The notes below the pieces were generated by a model that saw only the letters and a program-made list of their open reading frames with translations, had not been told where the DNA came from and ran no database searches. DNA of 8,021 nt, from NCBI GenBank assembly GCA_002724975.1, contig PBQF01000034.1, forward strand, positions 1 through 8,021, in the 5' to 3' direction. Both the position numbers and the translations under genes were made by a program. Within the stretch, counting starts at the first letter, position 1. The number at the start of each line of letters is the position of its first letter. This stretch comes from Parcubacteria group bacterium. GTDB lineage: Bacteria; Patescibacteriota; Minisyncoccia; Phycocordibacterales; GCA-002724975. Shown here piece by piece: positions 1 to 6,176 of the stretch.

Positions 1-1
1 T

Positions 2-1138
2 GTAGGTGTACTGTCTCCACCTATTGAAGAGATATTAGAAAAAAAATTAGAAATTCCGTTTCCACATGAACTTATATTGGAAAAAATACCCGCATATTAT
101 CTACATTCTGATGACGATGATATAAAGTTAGAAGGCGATGGAGAGGAATCATGCGCGGTGCATAGGATGTTATTTGATAATTATCTTTTACAATGTGCTA
201 AAGATGCAGGAGTAAAAGTAATACATGGTAGAGTGACAAATATTGATATTGAGCCCAGTGGTGTAATGGTTTATAGTGAAAAAGATAATCGGCGGGCAGA
301 TGTTGTTGTCGGAGCGTTTGGTCTGGACGAAGGGGCTTGTAAGGTTTTTGAAAGAGCAACACGTTATAGAACAGGCCGCTATATGAGCACTATTCTAACC
401 AAGTTTTATCCGGAAAAGGAGGAAATGGAAAAGTTTGGAAACTCTATACATGCATTTCTTCCTTCATTGAGAGGAATAGAGTTTGGCGCCATAACTCCCA
501 AAATTGATCATCTTGATATTAACATTGCCGGTTCAAAGATTAATTGGCGTTGGATGGACAACTTTCTTTTAATGCCTCAGGTTACCAGGGTTTTACCCTC
601 TAATTTTGCCATGCAGAGGCACGATTTATTTTATAGCCGTTGGCAGTTTCCGACATCTCCGGCAAAAAATCTCTTTGGGGATAGATATATTACAGTAGGC
701 GATGCTGCAGGTATTATTCGTGCATTTAAGGGGAAAGGCGTGAATACTGCTTGTTTGACAGGGATAAAGGCTGCAGAGGTCTTAATAGATGTGGGTATAT
801 CAAAAGAAGCTTTTAAGGATTATTATAAAAGCTTTTCATATATAACCAATGACCTTCCTTATGGAAAAGTTATTAGAAGGCTTGCCGGCTTTAGTGCACA
901 TTTTGGACTCTTTACCCCCATGATTCAATTGGCAAAGGAAGATAAGAAATTTAGAGCAGCCTTTTTTGACTCAGTTGCGGGTAGTAAGATGTTTAAAGAA
1001 ATAATATTTAAAACTATTAGCTTGCAATTATCTTGGAAAGTAGTGAAAATTCTTTTAACGTGGTTCTTTAAACACTTCTCTTTTATGTCATGGGTAATAA
1101 AACCCATTAGTAGGATTGTAACTAACAAGCGAACGTGA
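2..1138 (+). CDS. FAD-dependent oxidoreductase, geranylgeranyl reductase-like family (5' end outside window)
   Basis: The reading frame is open from base 2, so the gene begins upstream of the window. The TTG at 77 is internal and not a believable start. The visible 378 residues lack the N-terminal GxGxxG dinucleotide-binding fold, which would lie upstream. They begin with a segment resembling the family's post-FAD region (VGVLSPPIEEILE). At residues 233-237 is GDAAG, followed by a glycine-rich stretch (FKGKGVNTACLTG) and a helix. This is the second FAD-contacting motif of the PHBH/geranylgeranyl-reductase fold, where the aspartate contacts the FAD ribityl or phosphate part. The family reduces double bonds of isoprenoid or lipid chains or hydroxylates aromatics; the substrate cannot be told here. 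The C-terminal ~60 residues are hydrophobic and basic, which suggests membrane association. The gene ends 9 bases before the sensor kinase and is probably in the same operon. Family is fairly sure, exact reaction unknown. Confidence 0.82.
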   Translation, partial: VGVLSPPIEEILEKKLEIPFPHELILEKIPAYYLHSDDDDIKLEGDGEESCAVHRMLFDNYLLQCAKDAGVKVIHGRVTNIDIEPSGVMVYSEKDNRRADVVVGAFGLDEGACKVFERATRYRTGRYMSTILTKFYPEKEEMEKFGNSIHAFLPSLRGIEFGAITPKIDHLDINIAGSKINWRWMDNFLLMPQVTRVLPSNFAMQRHDLFYSRWQFPTSPAKNLFGDRYITVGDAAGIIRAFKGKGVNTACLTGIKAAEVLIDVGISKEAFKDYYKSFSYITNDLPYGKVIRRLAGFSAHFGLFTPMIQLAKEDKKFRAAFFDSVAGSKMFKEIIFKTISLQLSWKVVKILLTWFFKHFSFMSWVIKPISRIVTNKRT

Positions 1139-1147
1139 GGGTGAAAA

Positions 1148-3631
1148 ATGGACAAAAAAGGAATTTATATTTTGGAAATTTTTAAGAAAAAAGGACCTCT
1201 CTCTATAATCTTTGAACAGTTGGGTTCCGTGTTGAAGGCATTCGAAATCAAATCAATAAAAAAGAAAATGATACTTGTGTTTTTAATCCTGGCACTTATT
1301 CCTTTGTTGGCAATGAGGTTAGTGGTTTATCCTAAAGCGCAGGATGCATTACAAGCATCTTTAATACAAAATTTGCAAAGTGTCGGACACAAGCAGGCGG
1401 AGCTCGTTAAAGGTTGGACAGAAGAGAGAAAGGGTGATGTAAGGGTCATTGCAGAGAATCCTTTTACGCTTCTTGCTTCAAGGGTATCAATGAATGATAA
1501 ACGGTTTTGGCGACTTTTAAGATATACTCACTACATAAGATATGAGTATGGCTATAAGGAGGTTCTTATAAGTGATACGGAAGGTATTATTCATGTCTCT
1601 ACTCAAAAGGGTAGAATAGGCGCAGATATCTCTGAACAGGAATATTTTAAAAAGGCGATGGACGGAGAAACCTTTGCATCGCAGATATTCCCTTCAAAGG
1701 AACTCGTTGAAAACAAATTCGGTAGAATGGAAACAGGTGTTCCTACCATGGTTGTTGCAACTCCAATTACTGATAGAAATAAAATAATGGGTGTTGCATG
1801 CCTAAGGGTTGATGTTGGAAAAATAAGTGATTTAATGAAGAGTATAAAGTTAGGTGAAAGTGGAGAAACTTATCTTGTTAATAAGCAGGGGTATATGATA
1901 ACAGAGTCTCTGTTTTCAACTGATTTAAGGAATGAGGGTTTGATAGATGTTGGTACTACTCTTGAAGTTAAACTAATTGATCCTGAAACAGGAAAATTAA
2001 CAAAATCCGTTTCGGAATGTTTAAAAGGACACACTGGTTCTGATGGAGAGGGTTATCTAGATTATCGTGGGATTAATGTAATAGGTTTCTGGCAATGGAT
2101 TCCGGAATTGGATTGGGGTGTAATTGCTGAAATTGATTATGACGAAGGTTATATAGAAGTTCACAAGTTACGCCATAGCGTAAATACAATTATGATTATT
2201 GTTTCTTTAGGGGTAGTGGTACTTGCCGTTTTTATGGGTCAAAGAATGGTCGCCCCAATCATTTACCTAACAGATGCTACAAGGAAAATGAATACAGGTG
2301 ATCTTACTCAAGAAGTAAATGTTCGTACTAGGGATGAAATTGGTGAACTTGCAGTCTCTTTTAACATGATGACCCGGACAATAAAAAAGAGAAATGAGGA
2401 ACTTCAATCGTCAAACCTCTTTATGGAATCGATGTTTGATGCCATAAGGGATCCTATGACCGTTCTCGATTCGGAGGGAACCATTATGCAGGTTAACCAG
2501 GTTGCAATGGATACTTACGGAGAAGGCATCATTGGGCAAAAATGCTACTGTGTATATAAAGGCAGGGAATCTATTTGTGATCACTGTCCTACAATGAGAT
2601 CAATTGAAACATTGTTGCCTGCTACGGCAGAGCACTATGTAGAAAGGGACAAAAAATATGTATTCATTGCTTCTTATCCTATCTTAAATAAGGAAGGAGA
2701 GTTGGAGTCGATAATAAAACTGGTTAGAGACATTACTGAACAGAAAAAACTTGAAAAGGAGCTCCAGGAGTATACAGCAAATCTGGAAAAGACCGTTGAG
2801 GAAAGAACCAGAGATCTGAAATCGACAAATGAAGAGCTGAAGCAACGAAGCGTAGAGATAGAACAAGCAAATGAAGAATTGCGCAGCCTTGATAAGATGA
2901 AAGACGTAATGATTAGAGATGTAACTCATGAATTAAAATCACCGGTAGCGCAGGTTCAAATGGCCATAGATCTTTGGACTAATGAGGCAACTAAAGAAAA
3001 AGTAGATAAGGAGAAGGGGAAAAAATTAAGTAAAATAATTGACGATAACATTCAAAGACTTAAGAAAACCATACAAAGTATATTGGATTTATCAGTACTG
3101 GAATCTGGCCGTGTTGCATATCAAAAGGAAAAATTGGATCTGGAGGAGATAGTATATCAAACGGCAGAAGGATTAAAATTAATAGCTGAAAAGAAAAAAT
3201 TGACATTAACAACGAGAATCCCTGATCCACTTCCAGAAATATTTGGAGATAAAGCTGAGATTACGAGAGTGGTTTCCAATTTAATAGATAATGCCATCAA
3301 ATACTCTGAATCCGGAGAGATTGTTGTGTCTGCTTTGAGAAGGTCCGCTGATATTGAAATATCAGTTAAAGATCAAGGGATTGGATTAATTACACCAAAG
3401 GGAAGTTTTGATAAGCTCTTTAGCAGATTCTACCAGGAAAGAGCAAGTGCCGACGGTTCCGGTGTGGGTCTTGCTATCTGTAAGAAGATTGTAAATGCTC
3501 ATGGTGGGAAAATTTGGGTTGAAAGTGAAGGTAAGGGAAAGAGTACAACATTCAGGTTGACATTACCTATAATCTCTAAAGGGCAAGAAGGCTCACTCAT
3601 TCCAACTTCAGATCCAGAAGAGATAGCATGA
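1148..3631 (+). CDS. Membrane sensor histidine kinase (Cache-like, HAMP, PAS, HisKA, HATPase)
   Basis: An 827-residue sensor kinase that autophosphorylates and passes phosphate to a response regulator. Order of parts: cytoplasmic N-terminus; TM helix ~41-61; extracytoplasmic Cache-like sensor ~62-343; TM helix ~347-366; HAMP ~367-420 (APIIYLTDATRKMNTGDL, then DEIGELAVSFNMM); PAS ~425-527; coiled coil ~528-590; HisKA with HELKSP, phosphoacceptor His594; HATPase_c with N box N711/N715, G1 box DQGIG 742-746, an F box (FDKLFSRF) and G2 box GSGVGL 770-775. All catalytic boxes look intact. The PAS contains C466, C468, C477 and C480 (CYC, then CDHCP), a cysteine pattern seen in PAS domains of many anaerobes whose ligand is not established. 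The ATG at 1148 follows a GAGGG four to five codon-lengths of purine-rich sequence away and directly precedes the hydrophobic segment at a sensible distance. It follows the oxidoreductase by 9 bases. The response regulator 150 bases downstream is the likely partner. The signal sensed is unknown; Cache domains usually bind small extracellular metabolites. Confidence 0.95.
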   Translation: MDKKGIYILEIFKKKGPLSIIFEQLGSVLKAFEIKSIKKKMILVFLILALIPLLAMRLVVYPKAQDALQASLIQNLQSVGHKQAELVKGWTEERKGDVRVIAENPFTLLASRVSMNDKRFWRLLRYTHYIRYEYGYKEVLISDTEGIIHVSTQKGRIGADISEQEYFKKAMDGETFASQIFPSKELVENKFGRMETGVPTMVVATPITDRNKIMGVACLRVDVGKISDLMKSIKLGESGETYLVNKQGYMITESLFSTDLRNEGLIDVGTTLEVKLIDPETGKLTKSVSECLKGHTGSDGEGYLDYRGINVIGFWQWIPELDWGVIAEIDYDEGYIEVHKLRHSVNTIMIIVSLGVVVLAVFMGQRMVAPIIYLTDATRKMNTGDLTQEVNVRTRDEIGELAVSFNMMTRTIKKRNEELQSSNLFMESMFDAIRDPMTVLDSEGTIMQVNQVAMDTYGEGIIGQKCYCVYKGRESICDHCPTMRSIETLLPATAEHYVERDKKYVFIASYPILNKEGELESIIKLVRDITEQKKLEKELQEYTANLEKTVEERTRDLKSTNEELKQRSVEIEQANEELRSLDKMKDVMIRDVTHELKSPVAQVQMAIDLWTNEATKEKVDKEKGKKLSKIIDDNIQRLKKTIQSILDLSVLESGRVAYQKEKLDLEEIVYQTAEGLKLIAEKKKLTLTTRIPDPLPEIFGDKAEITRVVSNLIDNAIKYSESGEIVVSALRRSADIEISVKDQGIGLITPKGSFDKLFSRFYQERASADGSGVGLAICKKIVNAHGGKIWVESEGKGKSTTFRLTLPIISKGQEGSLIPTSDPEEIA

Positions 3632-3766
3632 TTTTAAAGATGGAAATTTCTATTATGGTTTGTATAGTATAGTGTCTGAAGATGAGGGGGCTTGGGATTA
3701 GGATACCCTACCAGAAATACAATGTTAATATGTAAGGGTTAATGGATACAAATTTCTGAACTGATG

Positions 3767-3773
3767 AAAGGAG
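3767..3773 (+). promoter_or_regulatory. Shine-Dalgarno of the receiver gene
   Basis: AAAGGAG lies 8 bases before the ATG at 3782. This is a near-ideal ribosome binding site and fixes the start of the response regulator. With 150 bases between the kinase stop and this start, the gene is translated independently of the kinase. Confidence 0.8.
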
Positions 3774-3781
3774 AATAGAGG

Positions 3782-4147
3782 ATGGGTAAGACAATAATGA
3801 TAGTTGAGGATGAACAGGCTTTTCATGATCTTTACACTATGATGTTGGAAGACACGGATTACGATATAGTTCGTGCATATGATGGTGATGAGGCCTTGGC
3901 TAAATTAGAGGAAAAGAAGCCGGACTTAATTATTCTTGATATACTCTTGGATTTGGTGACAGGGGATACATTCTTTCTTTATATAAAGGGCATGCCGGAA
4001 TATTCTGATATCCCGGTTATTATATGTAGCAGCTTTTCTGAAAAGGCATATAAAAATTTGAAGGAAATGGACTCTCATCTTGTATTCCTTGAAAAACCAT
4101 TTACAAAAGAAAAAATGATTAAAGAAATCACCGCTAAGATAGGGTAG
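3782..4147 (+). CDS. Single-domain response regulator (CheY-like receiver)
   Basis: A 121-residue protein made of one receiver domain and nothing else. Visible landmarks are the acidic pair E9/D10 with E11 in VEDE, the phosphoacceptor D53 in LIILDILLD, the switch Ser at S83/S84 (VIICSSFSEK), and the conserved lysine K105 in LEKPF. All residues needed for phosphorylation are present. There is no DNA-binding or enzymatic output domain, so the protein must act by protein contact, as a phosphorelay intermediate, or as a phosphate sink. It lies 150 bases downstream of the sensor kinase on the same strand, making that kinase the obvious candidate phosphodonor; this pairing is inference from position. 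The gene ends 48 bases before the stop of the convergent MOSC gene. No strong terminator is visible between them. Confidence 0.94.
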   Translation: MGKTIMIVEDEQAFHDLYTMMLEDTDYDIVRAYDGDEALAKLEEKKPDLIILDILLDLVTGDTFFLYIKGMPEYSDIPVIICSSFSEKAYKNLKEMDSHLVFLEKPFTKEKMIKEITAKIG

Positions 4148-4195
4148 GGAAGTTGGAAATGTGTAAAGGTTGCAAGCATATGTTGTTTGGGCCTA

Positions 4196-4714
4196 TTATG
4201 CCTTGTTAGAAAGACGTTTGAGATAACTGATAAGCTTAAAGCAAAAGCTTGATAGTCTTGCATAAAAATGGCAACGGGGAATTTCCACTGTTATTTTGTC
4301 ACCAACATAGATTTCTCCTCCCTTGATGATCCTGCAACGGATCCCGCCCTTGTCGTTCATTGCATCCTTGGCACCAGGACCAATCTTTGTTTCCATGCTT
4401 TTACATGGATTACATTTGTCTTCTACGCGAACTAGTATATGGCCTATACGTAAATTCTGGCCAATCAACTCATTCAGCTTGATACCTTTAATCGTAATCT
4501 GACGTCTACTTGCACCGATAGGTATGTCATAGCCAAGTTTCCTAGCCATTGTGTCTATGGCTTCTGCTTCTATTAAAGTGATTTGTCCAATTTGAAATTT
4601 GTCCGAACGGTAATCACCTTCAATTCCAAAATTAGAACGCACAGTGACGTGGTCACAAGATTCAGCAACATTGTTTCGCTTTCTAACGAAATGAATTGAA
4701 ATAATTTCAGCCAT
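4196..4714 (-). CDS. MOSC domain-containing protein
   Basis: MOSC domains are sulfur-carrier or molybdenum-cofactor-binding beta-barrels related to the C-terminus of Moco sulfurase; the best known members are YiiM and mARC/YcbX. The ATG at 4714 gives 172 residues and has AAAGGA 10 bases upstream. A longer reading from TTG at 4741 adds nine mostly charged residues, has no better ribosome site and looks like leftover from the upstream pseudogene, so I reject it. Motifs: FGIEGD (29-34), a SRRQITI segment (69-75), the conserved C-x-P-C (C101, C104; the family's sulfur- or Mo-binding cysteine), and GGIRCRIIKGGEIYVGD, the typical C-terminal strand pair. The domain ends near residue 150. A tail of ~22 residues rich in basic and hydrophobic residues follows. 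Substrate is unknown; stand-alone small MOSC proteins are often linked to Moco biosynthesis, but no such gene is visible here. It follows the broken DUF2809 gene on the same strand. Confidence 0.9.
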   Translation of the reverse strand: MAEIISIHFVRKRNNVAESCDHVTVRSNFGIEGDYRSDKFQIGQITLIEAEAIDTMARKLGYDIPIGASRRQITIKGIKLNELIGQNLRIGHILVRVEDKCNPCKSMETKIGPGAKDAMNDKGGIRCRIIKGGEIYVGDKITVEIPRCHFYARLSSFCFKLISYLKRLSNKA

Positions 4715-5148
4715 ATTTGTTTTTTCCTTTCGCTTTCGCAATAAACCAACTCACACAGCAACCGATAGCATAATGAGGGGATTCCACCACGAAAAGGTGG
4801 TTCCAATCAAGGCACCGCCTATAAATGTAGAACGGATAGATTCAAGAAATATAGGGTGCCATAATTGCAGGCATTCAATAGAACAGGTAATTCCCAGTAC
4901 CATGCATGCAATCTAAAAGGCAGTGGCATATGGGAAGATTAAAAATGCTGAAAAGCACCAGAACATCTCATACAGGATACCACCAGCGTAATTATTGACC
5001 CACCACGAACCTGGCCCGGTATAGATTTTACTGGTAAAGCCAATTGGTATAATTATGAGAAGTAATATGAAACTGCGTAATCGCGGTGTACTAAGAACTC
5101 CTCTTATCCTAGATATTTATCAAAACTCTTTGCTCTATCTTGAGTCAT
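4707..5148 (-). pseudogene. Decayed DUF2809-type small membrane protein gene
   Basis: Reading the minus strand gives a chain that matches the DUF2809 family of ~120-residue multi-helix membrane proteins of unknown function. Recognisable parts are IIIPIGFTSKIYTGPGSWW, then NNYAGGILYEMFWCF, then IECLQLWHPIFLESIRST followed by FIGGALIGTTFSWW. The last part carries the family's E-x-x-Q-L-W/Y-H ... L-E/D-x-I-R-x-T-x-I-G pattern. The chain is broken. A TAG at 4913-4915 interrupts it where CAG (Gln) would fit. At the CCCC run (plus-strand GGGG 4777-4780) the frame shifts; the next frame continues as HYAIGCCVSWFIAKAKG and stops at TGA 4707-4709. There is no ATG, GTG or TTG in the main frame before the conserved part. 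An ATG at 5148 in another frame (MTQDRAKSFDKYLG, then TAA 5104-5106) may be the old N-terminus, needing a second frameshift. The secure homology is about 4707-5080. Sequencing error could explain one lesion but hardly all. Confidence 0.78.
4725..4730 (-). promoter_or_regulatory. Shine-Dalgarno deciding the MOSC start
   Basis: On the minus strand AAAGGA lies 10 bases before the ATG at 4714. It falls inside the last codons of the decayed DUF2809 gene. It supports the 172-residue form of the MOSC protein over the TTG-initiated longer form. Confidence 0.65.
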
Positions 5149-5176
5149 TATATCGTATTGAGGATTACTTTGATAA
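5147..5176 (-). promoter_or_regulatory. Possible sigma-70 promoter for the pseudogene/MOSC transcript
   Basis: On the minus strand TTATCA (5171-5176) and a perfect TATAAT (5147-5152) are separated by 18 bases. They sit upstream of the DUF2809 remnant and MOSC, so they could drive the MOSC gene now. The -10 overlaps the ATG at 5148 that may be the old DUF2809 start. If that ATG was real, this is not its promoter. The region is AT-rich, so chance matches are common. Confidence 0.28.
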
Positions 5177-5259
5177 ATAATTTTTCTTGTTGATTCATAG
5201 ATAAGGTTTATTTAGAATTGAATTATTAATATTGATTAAAACTTTTTTATATAGATTTA

Positions 5260-5469
5260 ATGGGAAAAATAGTAGTTAAGGAAGACAGATGTAAAGGTTG
5301 TGAACTTTGCATTGATGCATGTCCTTACGGGCTTATAAAAATGTCTGTTGAGGTAAATCATTTTGGTTATCATACTGCACAATTTGTAAACGGTAATGGT
5401 AAAAAATGTACCGCATGTAAATTTTGTGGATTGATGTGCCCAGACTATGCTATTGATGTTTACGAATAA
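5260..5469 (+). CDS. Small 2x[4Fe-4S] ferredoxin, KorD-like (2-oxoacid:ferredoxin oxidoreductase delta type)
   Basis: A 69-residue ferredoxin with two complete CxxCxxCxxxCP motifs: C11, C14, C17, C21 with P22, and C50, C53, C56, C60 with P61. Each supplies the four ligands for a [4Fe-4S] cluster. The layout, with a charged start (GKIVVKEDRCKGCELC), an NHFGYHTAQFVN linker between the clusters and a CPDYAIDVYE end, is that of the delta subunit of 2-oxoglutarate or branched 2-oxoacid:ferredoxin oxidoreductases. There it carries electrons from the thiamine-diphosphate subunit. The catalytic subunits normally sit directly downstream, but here the next gene is hslV, so the protein is an orphan. It may serve a distant enzyme or work as a free ferredoxin. 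The ATG has no Shine-Dalgarno upstream, yet it gives the canonical N-terminus. An overlapping minus-strand reading frame is a shadow. Confidence 0.9.
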   Translation: MGKIVVKEDRCKGCELCIDACPYGLIKMSVEVNHFGYHTAQFVNGNGKKCTACKFCGLMCPDYAIDVYE

Positions 5470-5548
5470 CATTGCTTCTGATGATATTTTAAATACTGCA
5501 AATCATTTAGAGTACACAAAACTTTCCATCCGTTATTTCACTCTTTGT

Positions 5549-5573
5549 AGGTCTCGTAGAGATCCTCCTTTTT
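5549..5573 (+). terminator. Possible intrinsic terminator after the ferredoxin gene
   Basis: AGGTCTC and GAGATCCT can pair as a seven-base-pair stem with one bulged T and a three-base loop (GTA). Two C residues and TTTTT (5569-5573) follow. It lies 80 bases after the ferredoxin stop and 73 bases before hslV, where transcription of the ferredoxin would be expected to end. The T run is short and the stem is imperfect. Confidence 0.35.
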
Positions 5574-5585
5574 AGTAAAAGTTTC

Positions 5586-5613
5586 TTGCCTTGCAAATAT
5601 TTGTTGATATGAT
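5586..5613 (+). promoter_or_regulatory. Possible sigma-70 promoter for hslVU
   Basis: TTGCCT (5586-5591) and TATGAT (5608-5613) are separated by 16 bases and lie 33 bases before the hslV ATG. The match is 4/6 and 5/6 to consensus. hslVU is often heat-shock controlled, but I see neither a clear sigma-32 pattern nor a CIRCE repeat in the 176 bases before hslV. Chance match is possible in such AT-rich sequence. Confidence 0.28.
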
Positions 5614-5645
5614 TAATTTCTAATATTTTTATTCAGGGAATTTAG

Positions 5646-6176
5646 ATGTTTAAATCTACTACCATATTGTCTGTAAAACACAAAGGAACTGTAGCCATTG
5701 GCGGTGATGGTCAGGTTACTATGAGTTCCTTTATTGTCAAAAAAGAGGCGTGCAAGATACGTAAGTTATACCACGAAAAAGTTATCGTAGGTTTTGCCGG
5801 GTCGGCTGCTGATGCATTCGCCCTAATGGAACGGTTTGAATCAAAACTAGAAAAGTATCAGGGTAATATACTCAGGAGCGCACATGAGCTTGCCAAGGAC
5901 TGGCGTACAGATAAGATATTGAGGAAACTGGAGTCACTATTAATAGCTATAGATAAGGATTGCTCTCTCCTTGTTTCCGGTAACGGAGAGATCATCGAAC
6001 CTGATGACGGAATATTAGGTATAGGCTCCGGTGGTCAGTTTGCGACTGCAGCAGCTAGGGCACTGGTAAAACATTCTGAACTTAGTGCAAAGCAGATAGT
6101 AGAGGAGGCATTAAAGATAACGGCAGATATATGTGTATATACGAATGCAAATATAAGAGTGGAGGAACTTGAGTGA
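5646..6176 (+). CDS. hslV: HslV, peptidase subunit of the HslUV ATP-dependent protease
   Basis: HslV is the N-terminal-nucleophile threonine peptidase that forms two stacked hexameric rings in the cytoplasm. It degrades unfolded proteins fed in by the ATPase HslU. The 176 residues match the family length. The start MFKS is followed by the catalytic T5 (Thr1 of the mature enzyme), so a four-residue propeptide must be removed. Key residues fall at the expected spacing: D21 (mature D17) in GGDGQVT, K37 (mature K33) in KKEACKIRKLY, the GFAGSAADAF turn, LAKDWRTDKILRKLE, and S128 in GSGG 127-130 (mature S124). The end (ADICVYTNANIRVEEL) is typical. The ATG at 5646 has AGGGA six bases upstream (5635-5639). 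The hslV stop overlaps the hslU start, so the two subunits are translationally coupled. Identification is firm. Confidence 0.97.
   Translation: MFKSTTILSVKHKGTVAIGGDGQVTMSSFIVKKEACKIRKLYHEKVIVGFAGSAADAFALMERFESKLEKYQGNILRSAHELAKDWRTDKILRKLESLLIAIDKDCSLLVSGNGEIIEPDDGILGIGSGGQFATAAARALVKHSELSAKQIVEEALKITADICVYTNANIRVEELE
6161..6165 (+). promoter_or_regulatory. Shine-Dalgarno of hslU inside hslV
   Basis: GGAGG lies 7 bases before the GTG at 6173, within the last codons of hslV. It supports the GTG start and the four-base GTGA overlap between the two genes. This is the usual arrangement for coupled translation of subunits needed together. Confidence 0.75.

Noticed and set aside
77..79. TTG as the start of the FAD oxidoreductase
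   Set aside because: The same frame is open back to base 2 with family-like sequence, and no SD precedes the TTG. The gene is cut by the window edge.
2684..2929. Minus-strand frame opposite the kinase coiled coil
   Set aside because: Antisense of a Glu/Lys-rich coiled coil gives a Phe/Leu-rich chain that mimics a membrane protein.
4739..4741. TTG start giving a 181-residue MOSC protein
   Set aside because: The added residues come from the end of the broken DUF2809 gene in a wrong frame, and the ATG at 4714 has its own SD.
4573..4806. Minus-strand 77-residue frame across the MOSC start
   Set aside because: Out-of-frame shadow of the MOSC gene and pseudogene end; no motif and no ribosome site.
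4913..4915. TAG recoding (stop read as an amino acid) in the DUF2809 gene
   Set aside because: TAG ends the response regulator gene here, and the same reading frame also has a frameshift and no start, so decay is simpler.
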